From NCBI GenBank assembly GCA_013178275.1, contig JABLWZ010000013.1, positions 60,694-124,693 on the forward strand: 64,000 nt of DNA, given 5' to 3'. Positions within the stretch are counted from its first letter, which is position 1. Every line of letters begins with the position of its first letter. The stretch is from Bacillota bacterium (lineage in GTDB: Bacteria > Bacillota > Ch66 > Ch109). Position numbers and translations under genes: made by a program. Positions 53,583 through 62,839 of the stretch are shown here, one piece after another. Below the pieces are notes generated by a model that saw only the letters and a list, made by a program, of their open reading frames with translations, searched no databases and was not told where the DNA came from.

Positions 53583-56039
53583 ATGAATAAAGGGATTAAG
53601 GTATTTATGGTCATCATCCTGGCGGCCGCGGTGGTCCTGCCGATTTTCTCGTTGGCCAGTCCGGCGAACGCCAAATTTTTCCTCGAAGTAACCGAGGTGG
53701 CGACACTGCCGTCACCGAGCTCCGGTGACGGATCACTCACACAGGTCGGTTCGCTGGTCATCAACATGATACCGGAAAGGGCGGCGGCCATCAACGGGCA
53801 GGACTGCTACCTGAGACTGCCGGCCGGGTACAAGCTGGATGTGGATGGCGGCGGAATCAGCATGGAAGGTCAGGACAGCACTGTTGCGCAGGAGGTGTAC
53901 AAAAAGAACGATTTTGACAACCGGGTAAGCCTTATATTCGAGAATATAACCCCGGCTCCAGGAGCAGATACATACCAGATTATGATCCCGCTCCAGATCT
54001 ACATCCCGAGTGGGATCAACGGAAACACCCATTTGGAGGTATTCGTCCCATCATACGGAGCAATTCACCAAGTAATAGTGGCCAGATCAAGCGCAACGAC
54101 ATCCACGCAGCCCACCGAACCGGCACCGAAGCCAACAAACAGCCCACCGGCGGGCAGCACCTACCGCATGAGCCAGGTAGCGGAAATAGAGAAACCGGGC
54201 ACCTTTGGCCGTATACTCACCCCTATCGGGTCGCTGATCGTCAGCATGGCCCCGGACGCGGCGAAGGCCGCCAACGGGCAGAACCTTTACCTGAGCCTGC
54301 CTCTCTTGTATGATCTGGATGTGGACGCCGGCGGCATCCGAGTACTAGGTCAGGATAGCGGGGCCCCCGCGGTAAGTGCGGCTGAAAAGAATGAAATGCA
54401 CAATGCCGTGGCTCTCGCCTTCAATAACCTGGAGCCGGCCCCCGGGGCAAGCACCTTCCAGATCGAGATACCGCTCAAGATCTTTGTTCCGCATGGATTC
54501 ATAGGAGACAGCATAATGGACATATCCGCCCCGTCCGGCTCGGTGTACAGCAGCGCCCGGGTGGTGGTCGCGCATACACCCACACCGGTGTATCTGATCG
54601 GGGAGGAACCGGAACCGACAGCCAATACCACATCGGCGGGCAGCACCTACAGCATGACCCGGGTGGCGACCCTGCCGTCGCCGAGCTCCAGTGACGGTTC
54701 GTGCACCGCCATCGGTTCGCTGGTCGTAAGTATGGGTCCGGATACGGCGAGGGCCGCCAACGGGTTAAAACTCTACCTGAGCCCGCCGCCCTCGCCAGAC
54801 GGGTATAAGCTGGACGCGGATATCGACAGTGTCCGCGCCGAGGGTCAGGACAGCGGAGCCCCCGCGGTGTACGCGAACAAAAAAATAGACGGCTCCAGTT
54901 TGATCCTGACCTTCAATAACATGGCGCCGGCCCCCGGTGCAGTTACTTACCAGGTTGTGGTTCCGCTCAAGATCTACGTCCCGGGTGAGGCCGGTGGAGA
55001 CATCCAGCTGGATATAGCCGTCCCGTCCAGTTCGAAGTACAGCAGCGACCGGGTGGTGGTGGCGAAATCCTCATCACCGCGGCAGCCGGAACCGGAAGAG
55101 GAACCAACCGAACCGGAATCGGATGAGAGCTACCGCATGACCAAGGTGGTTAACCTGCCTTCTCCCAGTACCAGTGACGGGTCATACACCAGTGTCGGCT
55201 CGCTGATAATAAAAATGAAAGGTGAAAAAGCGGCGGCCGCCAATGGACAGCACTTTTACCTGAACCTGCCCTCTACCCCCGCTGGATACAAGCTGGACGT
55301 CGATACCGACGAGATCGGGGTGGAAGGCCAGGACAGCGGCGCGTCCGCGGTGCAGGCTAAAATGCAAAGGGTTAATGACCAAACCCTTAATCTAGTGGTC
55401 AATAACATCAGCCCCAAAAAGATGGACGGAGACTACCAGATAAAGATACCCATCCAGGTTTACATTCCCGGCGGTGTCTCCAAAGAAACCAGGATTACGG
55501 TTTCCGCCCCTTCAAGTTCCATGTACCCCGGCGGTTACGCGGTGGTGGCGAGAATCAGCGCCCAGGAACCGCCCGTGGAAACAGAGCCCACGGACCAAAA
55601 ACCAACCACCGCGCAGCCGTCCGATCAACCCGCGTCTAAGCCGACCGTGATGCGCTTCGCCATCGGTAGCACCGACTACCGCGTCAACGACCAGGCGCAG
55701 ACCATGGACACCGCGGCGGTCATCAAGGAGGAGAGGACCCTCCTGCCGATCAGGTACGTCGCCACCCCGCTGGGGGCCTCGGTGGACTGGAAGGCGGAGG
55801 AGAAGAAAGCCGTCATCTCTATAAACGGAAAGACCATCGAGCTCCGGGCCGGTCAAAACACCGCGCTGGTCAATGGGGTGGAGGTCATGATCGATCCCGG
55901 CAACATGAACGTCTCGCCGGAGGTGGTCCCACCCGGCCGGATCATCCTCCCCCTGCGGTTTATCGCGGAAAACCTGGGGTGCGAGGTGGAGTGGGACTCC
56001 GATCGGAGGACCGTTACAGTGACGGGTGCCAAGCCGTAA
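53583..56039 (+). CDS. Secreted four-repeat protein with C-terminal copper-amine-oxidase-type stalk domain
   Basis: ATG 53583 has AGGAGG upstream and opens a signal peptide (1-30, ending ANA), giving 818 residues. Four homologous repeats of about 140 residues follow (about 35-165, 194-335, 355-500, 516-660). Each has LPSPS.. or equivalent, GSL(V/I)..M, AANGQ.(L/F)YL.LP, a D.D....EGQDS segment, then PL.IY(V/I)P and a closing VVVA. Pro/Glu/Thr linkers separate them. The C-terminus (about 688-818) is a copper amine oxidase-like domain with RTLLPIRYVA and RIILPLRFIAE. Likely a surface or spore-coat-associated structural protein; no enzyme motif seen. Confidence 0.8.
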   Translation: MNKGIKVFMVIILAAAVVLPIFSLASPANAKFFLEVTEVATLPSPSSGDGSLTQVGSLVINMIPERAAAINGQDCYLRLPAGYKLDVDGGGISMEGQDSTVAQEVYKKNDFDNRVSLIFENITPAPGADTYQIMIPLQIYIPSGINGNTHLEVFVPSYGAIHQVIVARSSATTSTQPTEPAPKPTNSPPAGSTYRMSQVAEIEKPGTFGRILTPIGSLIVSMAPDAAKAANGQNLYLSLPLLYDLDVDAGGIRVLGQDSGAPAVSAAEKNEMHNAVALAFNNLEPAPGASTFQIEIPLKIFVPHGFIGDSIMDISAPSGSVYSSARVVVAHTPTPVYLIGEEPEPTANTTSAGSTYSMTRVATLPSPSSSDGSCTAIGSLVVSMGPDTARAANGLKLYLSPPPSPDGYKLDADIDSVRAEGQDSGAPAVYANKKIDGSSLILTFNNMAPAPGAVTYQVVVPLKIYVPGEAGGDIQLDIAVPSSSKYSSDRVVVAKSSSPRQPEPEEEPTEPESDESYRMTKVVNLPSPSTSDGSYTSVGSLIIKMKGEKAAAANGQHFYLNLPSTPAGYKLDVDTDEIGVEGQDSGASAVQAKMQRVNDQTLNLVVNNISPKKMDGDYQIKIPIQVYIPGGVSKETRITVSAPSSSMYPGGYAVVARISAQEPPVETEPTDQKPTTAQPSDQPASKPTVMRFAIGSTDYRVNDQAQTMDTAAVIKEERTLLPIRYVATPLGASVDWKAEEKKAVISINGKTIELRAGQNTALVNGVEVMIDPGNMNVSPEVVPPGRIILPLRFIAENLGCEVEWDSDRRTVTVTGAKP

Positions 56040-56086
56040 GAACGCGGTGCGGCCGGGTTAAACCCGAAGCGCCCTTGACCGGATGA

Positions 56087-56118
56087 AAAAAGCGCCCCCG
56101 CAGAGGTGGGCGCTTTTT
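56087..56118. terminator. Bidirectional terminator after the stalk protein
   Basis: AAAAAGCGCCC with GGGCGCTTTTT (56087-56097, 56108-56118), a 10-nt loop and A/T tracts on both sides. It serves the converging stalk gene and capA-like gene. Confidence 0.88.
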
Positions 56119-56213
56119 ATCGCTATCGGAAAGTATATTTAGAGGGCTTTCCGATGCAAGCAAGTGCAGCTACGGCTACCGCCAAGGGCGGGAGCCTAGC
56201 TTTCTTCGCCAAT
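56115..56213. repeat. Third, diverged copy of the 98-bp structured repeat
   Basis: Matches 8947-9044 along its length, notably in GATGCAAGCAAGTG and CTTTCTTCGC. Its first hairpin is ATCGGAAAG with CTTTCCGAT, where A-T of copy 1 has become G-C, a compensatory change. Again it lies at the 3' end of a minus-strand gene for an envelope protein. Confidence 0.78.
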
Positions 56214-56226
56214 ACTTTCGCGTGTG

Positions 56227-57390
56227 CTACTGCTCGCGGTAGCCTTCGCCCAACCGCCTGCGGGTATCGGCCAGGACCCGTTCCAGGGTGGGTATATCCC
56301 TGGCCGTGAGCCCGGGGACCGCCGTGTTGGCTTTCAGGCGCGAGATGGCCTCCTCCACCGGCACGATCCGAAACTCCAGCCGACCGCTCTCGACGTACTT
56401 GTAGGAGTAGGTCGGGGTGTAGGAGACCTCGGTCAGCGATGTCACGCCGCTCCCCAGGTCCTTGGTCAGTTTGAGCCTCAGGATTACGCCGCTGTTTCGC
56501 TCCAGTCCGTGCTGATCGGCGATGAAGTTGCCCATCGAGTAGATCACGAACTTGGTCTTATCCCCCTCCTTGATGAACTCCATCGTCTCGATCACATGCG
56601 GGTGGCTGCCCAGGATGACATCGGCCCCGGCCGCCAGGAACTCCCGGGCTAATCTTTTCTGCGCCTCGGTCGGTTTGGGGCTGTACTCCACCCCCCAGTG
56701 GAGGACCACCACCAGGGTGTCCACCTTTGGCCGCAGGGCGGCGATGTCCTCCAGCACCTGCCGGCTGTCCAGGAAGTTGAAAAAGTAGGGGTGCTGCTTC
56801 GGGACCGGCAGGCCGTTGGTGCTCTCGCCGTACGCCAGGTACCCCACCCTGACCCCCTGGATGTCCTTGATCAGGTAGCGGCCGCGCTCTTCCCTGCTGC
56901 GGAAGGTCCCGGTGGTCTCCAGCCCGGCCTTGGCCAGGACGTCCATGGTCCTGATGGCCCCCTGGTAGCCCATGTCCAGGATGTGGTTGTTGGCGGTCAC
57001 GATCAGGTCGTAGCCGGCCGAATCCAGGGCCAGGGCGAACTCGTCCGGGCTGTTGAAGCGGGGATAGCCGGTATAGCCGTGGGACGCCCCGGCCAGGGGA
57101 GCCTCGAAGCAGGCGGACGCGTAGTCGGCCTCGGAGATGCTTGGACGGACCAGGTCGAAAAACTGGTTGTAGTCGTAAAGGCCGCCTTTCCTGGCGCCGG
57201 ACGCTATCTGGGTGTTGTGCATCAAGATGTCGCCGGTGGCCAGGATGGTGACCGTCCGCTTCTCCGGCAGCGCTATCGTCGGCTCCACGTCGCTGGGACG
57301 GGGACGGACGAAGACGGCCGACAGCGCGAGGACGATTATCAGGAGCAGCGCGAGGTTCTTCTTGAAAACAATCCCCTCCTGGTTAAACAC
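56227..57390 (-). CDS. CapA family (poly-gamma-glutamate synthesis type) metallophosphatase-like protein
   Basis: A 387-residue protein with an N-terminal membrane anchor (about 12-29) and a CapA fold. Motifs are TILATGDILMH, ANNHILDMGYQG, LHWGVEY and GSHPHVIE, with Asp, Asn and His metal ligands. Members act at the cell surface in polyglutamate or polymer handling, but no capBC genes are near. GTG 57390 is the only upstream start; an AGGAGGGG lies just after it, immediately before in-frame ATT/GTT codons, so an unusual start cannot be excluded. Confidence 0.85.
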   Translation of the reverse strand: MFNQEGIVFKKNLALLLIIVLALSAVFVRPRPSDVEPTIALPEKRTVTILATGDILMHNTQIASGARKGGLYDYNQFFDLVRPSISEADYASACFEAPLAGASHGYTGYPRFNSPDEFALALDSAGYDLIVTANNHILDMGYQGAIRTMDVLAKAGLETTGTFRSREERGRYLIKDIQGVRVGYLAYGESTNGLPVPKQHPYFFNFLDSRQVLEDIAALRPKVDTLVVVLHWGVEYSPKPTEAQKRLAREFLAAGADVILGSHPHVIETMEFIKEGDKTKFVIYSMGNFIADQHGLERNSGVILRLKLTKDLGSGVTSLTEVSYTPTYSYKYVESGRLEFRIVPVEEAISRLKANTAVPGLTARDIPTLERVLADTRRRLGEGYREQ

Positions 57391-58202
57391 CCCAAAAAAT
57401 GCGTATTTTGCCTACATTATATAGGAAACAGCGGAATATAGCGACTAAAATCGGTCGACCGGGGGCGGCTGTCCGTGGTGGCGGCAGGTGCGGACCCGGA
57501 TAGGCATTTGTTTAGGGAGTGACGGTGGAAATAAGACGAGATCAGACGATAATTTGACCCGGCATAAAGAAAGAAAGCCCGCATAAAGGATGCAACACAC
57601 TCAGAATAAACTTATGTTTATATACCTAAACTTTATAAATAAATATAACATTTAAATAGAATAATTATATAAAAGGAAATAGTATTTATAGGTAAAAACT
57701 AGATGAGAGATCACTGCTAGATAAAGCAAGATGTCCCGATGGGGTCCAGGGCTCAAATTTGGCCCCGGGAGGCCGCCGGGGGTCATAACGGAGGGAAAGG
57801 TATCATCCCGGCATCCGAAACGCCTCCTGCGCGATTCTCGCGGGAGGGTCGAGAGCAATGATTACAGTGAGAAAGGATCGGGGATTACACCTTAGAGACG
57901 TTCTCTCTGGGCAGTTTGCTGACGACAATCCATTTCAGCCATTTGAACTCATTGTGGTATTCAAAATATTTGTTATATAATTATATATAAATATATTACC
58001 TTAGAGAAGAAACAAAATAGGACTTCCGATTCTTCAACCTTATCGACCTTGTTCCATTTTAGTTTCGTTTCATCCGGGTCCAGTGAGTATACCAGAGTCG
58101 GATATGGTGTAATGATGCACCTTTGAAATCAAATAACAACAAAGAGGAAATAGCTGGATGAGGGAGAATAAATAGTTATTCTATTTATTAAGGATTGCCA
58201 AT
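57391..58202. other. 800-bp AT-rich intergenic region without recognisable genes
   Basis: No convincing coding. A GC-rich block (about 57735-57860) is set in very AT-rich DNA (57600-57720 and 57960-58010), suggesting patchwork origin. No promoter or RNA motif was recognised with confidence. Confidence 0.4.
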
Positions 58203-58700
58203 ATGAAACTGGATTTCGACTCTTTGAACTTTTTATCAGGGGTTTCCGCTGCAGTTTTTATAATAAGCGTTTTTACGCATCTGCTTTCGTTTTTCGGAGT
58301 TAAAATCTTTTCCCCCGTTGTATTAATTATGTTTTTTATTATTATAATACTGGGTTTTCCCGCCCAGTATGCAATTGCCAGATTATTAAACAAAAGTTTT
58401 TGGGAGCCCGCCTGGAACTGGTTTAAAGCGATGAAAGGGTGCCCTAGATGGATGAGTAAACTTAACCTGGGATTATTAATCTATACTATTACAGTTTTTT
58501 TAGGAACAGTATTTTTAGAATTTAAAACCGGCAAATATTTTAATACTTCATGGCAGATTTTACTTTCCTGCTTCTGTTTGTTTTTATCATTTGCATTTTT
58601 ATCAGTCTTCTATTCCGCATCGAAGGTTTACTATACCAGGGAGCTGTTCATAGAGAAGGCTGTCGCCAGGATCAGGTCCTCAGACAAGCCTGAAGGATAA
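58203..58700 (+). CDS. Hypothetical membrane protein with four hydrophobic segments
   Basis: A 165-residue protein with spans at about 13-33, 37-57, 91-110 and 119-140 and a basic C-terminal tail. No family recognised. Base composition is much more AT-rich than most of the window, suggesting transfer. ATG 58203 lacks a strong ribosome-binding site. A terminator follows. Confidence 0.6.
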   Translation: MKLDFDSLNFLSGVSAAVFIISVFTHLLSFFGVKIFSPVVLIMFFIIIILGFPAQYAIARLLNKSFWEPAWNWFKAMKGCPRWMSKLNLGLLIYTITVFLGTVFLEFKTGKYFNTSWQILLSCFCLFLSFAFLSVFYSASKVYYTRELFIEKAVARIRSSDKPEG

Positions 58701-58749
58701 GCAGCACAGGTTTATTATTATAACAAAAGCAGGTATCAGTTATGGAGGG

Positions 58750-58782
58750 GGCTGTTCGAAGAATTCGACAGCCTGCCGTTTT
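58750..58782 (+). terminator. Terminator after the hypothetical membrane protein
   Basis: GGCTGTTCGAA with TTCGACAGCC (one bulged T; 58750-58760, 58764-58773) followed by TGCCGTTTT. Confidence 0.7.
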
Positions 58783-58806
58783 ACACTTTGTCAACTTCGG
58801 TTTTAA

Positions 58807-59070
58807 GTCCGTCGACGCGCCGACCCTGGCATCGATTTAAAAAACGCTTTCACTCGCGAAGATTTACGATGGTTTCTAGAAGGAGCAGGATATAAACTCC
58901 AGATATACAGACATCGAAGCGCTCGCCAATTTCCTTCTCGGGGGTCAGATCTCAACTGGCCACTACCAGTAAAGGACAGCCCCAAGAAGCGCGAACTGCT
59001 GCCCAGGTTCTACGAGATCAAGGAACAGAGCAGACTTCCGGTCTACATCTACCTGATCCAGCGGCTGTAG
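58807..59070 (+). pseudogene. C-terminal fragment of a protein, possibly a methyltransferase
   Basis: An 87-codon open frame begins right after a stop (58804-58806) and has no start codon, ending at TAG 59068. It contains FTREDLRWFLEGAGYKLQIY, a pattern common near the C-terminus of SAM methyltransferases, and ends KEQSRLPVYIYLIQRL. Its N-terminal part is missing. The next intact gene is a methyltransferase, which may be coincidence. Assignment is tentative. Confidence 0.4.
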
Positions 59071-59092
59071 TAACGAACGTACATCATCTTGG

Positions 59093-59121
59093 TTGACAGT
59101 CCGGGAAATTGCCATTATAAT
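59093..59121 (+). promoter_or_regulatory. Perfect consensus SigA promoter upstream of the methyltransferase
   Basis: TTGACA (59093-59098), exactly 17 nt, TATAAT (59116-59121). Transcription would start near 59128 and leave a leader of about 250 nt before the ATG at 59381. Within the leader, a GGTGGTG site precedes TTG 59155, which would give only a five-codon peptide. No known riboswitch was recognised. Confidence 0.75.
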
Positions 59122-59380
59122 CAAAAAAGTTTCCAGGAAAAGGTGGTGTCTATTTGGCGATTGTTCTGTAAGGCGCATCTGTGATTCACAGGAAGAGCGA
59201 TCTTGTGATCGTTTTGTGCTGTGCCAAATGCCTTGCAGAATACACCAGATGGATGCTTTTTATTTGCGTTTTAATGATCGAGCATTCAGCGGGCATGGTG
59301 TATAGCTGTGCCTGCTTGTTTTTTCGTGATTATTCGCGAGGCATCGGCACGCACGACATTTAAGAAAGGGGGTTAAAATC

Positions 59381-60112
59381 ATGAATAATCGGTTCGATAT
59401 CGACTTTTTAAGAGAAAACATGATGGGTCCCAACTGCGTAAGAATACTGGAAGAGCTGAGCGAAGATTTTACCTTGAAGCCGGACGCGCGGGTTCTGGAT
59501 CTGGGGTGCGGCAGAGGACTGACGTCCATCTTTCTGGCGGAGGAGTTCGGGGCCCGGGTTTTCGCGACCGACCTGTGGATCCCGGCAGCCGAAAACTTCC
59601 AGCGCTTTAAACAGCTTGGGCTGGACGACCGGATCACCCCTATCCACGCGGAAGCGCATGAACTCCCTTTCGCCGAAGGGTTTTTCGACGCGATCGTAAG
59701 CATCGACGCCTACTACTACTTTGGCGCCAAGGAGGGATTCCTGGACCGGTACATGGCTCCACTGGTAAAAAAGGACGGCCTTATCGCGATAGCCGTACCC
59801 GGACTGAAAAAGGATTTCGATGCCGAAATCCCCGAGGAACTGGTTCCGTTTTGGGAGGAGGACATGAACTTTTTCTCTCTGAAATGGTGGCAGGACCTTT
59901 GGTCCAGAGCCGAAACCATCGAACTGACCCACTGCAGATCGCTGCGCTGCCACGAAGAGGCCTGGCAGGACTGGCTGCAGTGCGACAATCCTTATGCCAA
60001 AAGGGACATAGAAATGCTCAAAGCGGAAGGGGGAAGATACTTCGATACGATCGGGATGATCGCCAAAAAAACCGGTGACGCAGAGAACCGGGAGCCGGCG
60101 TCGGGATCATAG
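59381..60112 (+). CDS. Class I SAM-dependent methyltransferase
   Basis: A 243-residue cytoplasmic enzyme. Motif I VLDLGCGRGLTSIFLA (about 41-56) binds S-adenosylmethionine; the acidic post-I residue is in FATDLW, and the motif II/III region is FDAIVSIDAYYYFG. The acceptor substrate is unknown; the aromatic, Trp-rich C-terminal half (EEDMNFF, KWWQDLW) suggests a small-molecule methylase. ATG 59381 has GAAAGGGGG upstream. Confidence 0.88.
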   Translation: MNNRFDIDFLRENMMGPNCVRILEELSEDFTLKPDARVLDLGCGRGLTSIFLAEEFGARVFATDLWIPAAENFQRFKQLGLDDRITPIHAEAHELPFAEGFFDAIVSIDAYYYFGAKEGFLDRYMAPLVKKDGLIAIAVPGLKKDFDAEIPEELVPFWEEDMNFFSLKWWQDLWSRAETIELTHCRSLRCHEEAWQDWLQCDNPYAKRDIEMLKAEGGRYFDTIGMIAKKTGDAENREPASGS

Positions 60113-60140
60113 ATTAAGACCGGGATTTCATACCCCGCTA

Positions 60141-61328
60141 TCAGACCTCGAACAGTTCCCGCGGGGTGGAGGATAGAAACTCGCAGCCGGCGTCGGTCAC
60201 CAGGACGGTGTCCTCCAGCTTGACCGCGCCGTGCTCGGGATGGGTCAGGTGGATCTCGATGGTCGTCACCGTGCTTTCCGGCAGCTCGAAGTCGGAACCC
60301 GCGAAGAGGACCGGCGGCTCGTTGAGTTCCAGTCCTATGCCGTGGCCGATGAAGTTGGCCTTGTTCGGGGCCAGCCCCAGAAAATAGTCGGACACCCCCA
60401 GGCGGGAGGCGCAGGTGGAGGCGGTGTCGTACACATCCTTCACCCGGGCCCCGGCCTTCAAGGCTCCGGCCGCCTGGTCGGAGATCTCCCGCAGGGCCGA
60501 GTACAAAGCCCTCACCCCACCCGAGGCCCTCCCCAGGACGTAGGTGCGGGTCTCATCGAAGTGGTAGCCCTGGCAGCAGGTCGGGATGTCGATGATCACG
60601 GTGTCTCCTTTTTCGATCACCCTTCGAGAGGGCCCGGCCGGCATCGCCGGGCTCAGGCCCACCCCGGTGATGGTGTTGGCGAAGCCGCTCACCCGGAAGA
60701 GGTTCTCCCCCGAGGAGAGAGGGCCGCGGCTCATGAAGAAGTCGAAGTTTCTCATGGCGAAAGCCCCCTCGTGCCCGGCCCGGCGGTGGGCGTCCTCGAC
60801 CTCCGCCGCCAGCTCCAGCTCGGTCATCCCCTCCCGCAACGACTCCAGCACCCGTTGGTGTCCCCTGGTCACCATCCCGCCGGCGGCCCGGATCAGCTCC
60901 ACCTCCCCGGTGTCCTTCCGCATCCTCTGCCGCAGTATCTGGTCCGAGATGTTGACCGGTTCGAATTCAGAGAACATCCTGACCAGCCTCAGGTACAGGG
61001 ACGCCGGGATGACGTCGAGTTCCAGGCCCAACCTTCCCCGGACAATCCCCGCCGGTTTCAGCCCGGCCAGGACCTCCTTGAAGTCGCCGGGGTAGACTAT
61101 CCGGCCCGGGTCCACCCAGGTTTCAGCCAGTACGAAAGGCAGGGCCCGGCGGACGAAGAGGCGATAGTCCGCCGGGGTGACCAGCAGGATACTGGGCTGC
61201 GAGGTGCCGGTGTAGTAGAAGACGTCCCGGGAGAGGACCAGGATCGCGGCGTCGATATCCATCTCGACCAGCTTCTGCTGCAGTGCGGTTATCCTCTGCG
61301 TCTTACCCGACAAACGAATCACCCCCAA
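60141..61328 (-). CDS. Xaa-Pro peptidase, M24B family
   Basis: A 395-residue metallopeptidase that removes residues from peptides with proline at position 2. A creatinase-like N-terminal domain (about 10-135) precedes the pita-bread fold. Metal ligands are visible: Asp in VIIDIP, Asp in HFDETRTY, His in FIGHGIGLELNE, Glu in TIEIHL and Glu in VKLEDTVLV. TTG 61328 or GTG 61322 may start it; GGGG lies close by. The gene is alone. The 190 bp beyond its start hold no gene. Confidence 0.9.
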   Translation of the reverse strand: MGVIRLSGKTQRITALQQKLVEMDIDAAILVLSRDVFYYTGTSQPSILLVTPADYRLFVRRALPFVLAETWVDPGRIVYPGDFKEVLAGLKPAGIVRGRLGLELDVIPASLYLRLVRMFSEFEPVNISDQILRQRMRKDTGEVELIRAAGGMVTRGHQRVLESLREGMTELELAAEVEDAHRRAGHEGAFAMRNFDFFMSRGPLSSGENLFRVSGFANTITGVGLSPAMPAGPSRRVIEKGDTVIIDIPTCCQGYHFDETRTYVLGRASGGVRALYSALREISDQAAGALKAGARVKDVYDTASTCASRLGVSDYFLGLAPNKANFIGHGIGLELNEPPVLFAGSDFELPESTVTTIEIHLTHPEHGAVKLEDTVLVTDAGCEFLSSTPRELFEV

Positions 61329-61596
61329 GGATTTTCTAACCCCTTTTTACCACACCCCGCAGCACCGAAGACCGGAGGGCGCACTCGGTGAATCCGCGCC
61401 TCCCGGTTAACATTGTCCCGGGATGGGTTTAGGGAAAACCCCGACGCATCCATTAACGGCGCGGCCGGCCGGCCCGCGAGGCTCATCCCGGCTCGAACGC
61501 TGACATACAGGAAGCGATGGGCAGTATGCGATGCCTGCTTTTTACTGCACATAAGGGCAATAAAAGATTGACTTATATGGGCTTCAGATGCTCATA

Positions 61597-61665
61597 CAAA
61601 TATTTAAACACTCATACAAAGACTCAAATATTTATATTTACAAATATTTTATCGTGTGATATAAT
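61597..61665 (+). promoter_or_regulatory. Promoter with three CAAATATTT operator-like boxes
   Basis: TTTACA (61637-61642), 17 nt and an extended -10 TGA-TATAAT (61657-61665). CAAATATTT occurs at 61597, 61625 and 61641; the last lies in the spacer. AAATATTT is itself palindromic. The position fits autoregulation by the Phd-type protein encoded just downstream. Confidence 0.65.
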
Positions 61666-61684
61666 CCCGGTCAGGAGGCGGATA

Positions 61685-62104
61685 GTGATAATGGATATAA
61701 AAATAGACAGTTTAATACCTTTTGAAAAAGTAAAAACAGAGATAGACAGAGTTTTTAGCACGGTTGAGAGAAACGGGAAGGTTTTGTTGATCAAAGACAA
61801 TCAACCAGCATACATTATACTAAAATACGACCCTGAAATACAAAAAATAGAAAAAACCGCTAATACACCTGCTGACAATTATACACTACAAGAGGCGATG
61901 AGAATAGTCCTGCGGGACGCTGAAAACCAAACCATGCACGCCTCCGCGCTGGCGGAAGAGATATACAACCGGAGGCTGTACCTGAAGAAGAACGGCGAGA
62001 AAGCGGAGTACAACCAGATCCGCGCCAGGTGCGGCCACTACCCCGACCTGTTCGAGGCCCAGCCCGGCAACTTCATCCGGTTAAAGGAAGATTTATCCGG
62101 GTAA
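61685..62104 (+). CDS. Phd/YefM-type antitoxin domain fused to HARE-HTH domain
   Basis: GTG 61685 follows AGGAGG by 6 nt; ATG 61691 is an alternative. The 139-residue product has an N-terminal Phd/YefM-like domain (about 1-58; SLIPFEKVKTEIDRVF, GKVLLIKDNQPAYIILKY) and a C-terminal HARE-HTH-like winged helix (about 65-135; TLQEAMRIVL, MHASALAEEIYNRRLY, GNFIRL). Phd domains bind DNA and neutralise a toxin, but no toxin gene adjoins: the next gene is convergent. The HARE domain is also known in RpoE delta and restriction systems. A solitary regulator is the best inference. Confidence 0.7.
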   Translation: MIMDIKIDSLIPFEKVKTEIDRVFSTVERNGKVLLIKDNQPAYIILKYDPEIQKIEKTANTPADNYTLQEAMRIVLRDAENQTMHASALAEEIYNRRLYLKKNGEKAEYNQIRARCGHYPDLFEAQPGNFIRLKEDLSG

Positions 62105-62128
62105 AGGAAAGTTTAGATGGATGGAGGG

Positions 62129-62839
62129 TCAGTTATAACCCAGCAGTTCCGAGACGGTTACGAACCGGTAGCCGTCCTGGCGCAGAGCGGATACGATTCC
62201 CGGGACTGCCCGCAGCGACTCTGCCCGGCTGTCGCTCATCACGTGCAGCAGGATGATCGACCCCGGCCGCGCGTTGGCCTTCACGTATTCCACGATCCGG
62301 TCCGAGCTGGCGGCCACCTCGGGGTAGGAGTCGGGTTCCAGGTCCCAGGTGATGGTCTGCCGGCCGTTCCGCTGCAGGTAATAAGGCAGGAGCAGGAGCT
62401 TTTTGCAGTTGGGAGGGCGAAACAGGATCTCCCCGTCGTACCCGGCCGCCCGGATAAGCTGGTCGGTCCGCTCGATCTCGTCCCGGATGTAGGCCGGCGA
62501 CTTGAAGACCATGCGCTTATGTTGATAGGTGTGGTTCCCCAGCTGGTGGCCGGCGGCCGCCAGCTTTCTGCCCTCGTCCGGGTTTTCCTCCAGATTCGCC
62601 CCGATCACGAAAAAGGTGGCCTTTACATCCGATGCCTTCAGGACCTCCAGCACCTGGTCGGTCTTTTTACCGGGCCCGTCGTCGAAGGTCAGGGCGATCA
62701 CCTTCTCGCTGGTATCGACCCGAGCTACCGGGGCGCCGAAGAACATGAAGGTGCGGGAGTTGGCTGCCTTCAGCCCCGCGAAACAGACAACCGACAGGAT
62801 CAGAATAGCGGCCAGCGTCCAGCCCAGCGCTTTTTTCAT
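62129..62839 (-). CDS. Membrane-anchored polysaccharide deacetylase (NodB fold, PdaA/PdaB-like)
   Basis: A 236-residue protein with an N-terminal anchor (about 7-24). The NodB motifs are clear: TFDDGPGKKT (catalytic Asp-Asp), GNHTYQH (metal His pair), FRPPN and the C-terminal ILLHVM. It removes acetyl groups from peptidoglycan or related sugars outside the cell. ATG 62839 follows GGGAGGG. Related proteins act in spore cortex formation, and that role is plausible but not proven. Confidence 0.9.
   Translation of the reverse strand: MKKALGWTLAAILILSVVCFAGLKAANSRTFMFFGAPVARVDTSEKVIALTFDDGPGKKTDQVLEVLKASDVKATFFVIGANLEENPDEGRKLAAAGHQLGNHTYQHKRMVFKSPAYIRDEIERTDQLIRAAGYDGEILFRPPNCKKLLLLPYYLQRNGRQTITWDLEPDSYPEVAASSDRIVEYVKANARPGSIILLHVMSDSRAESLRAVPGIVSALRQDGYRFVTVSELLGYN

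Noticed and set aside
57652..57858. Minus-strand 68-codon frame in the AT-rich gap
   Set aside because: No ribosome-binding site, abrupt composition change within the frame and no recognisable feature.
59181..59363. Short open frames in the methyltransferase leader
   Set aside because: They begin inside or just after the promoter, have odd Cys-rich composition and no ribosome-binding site.
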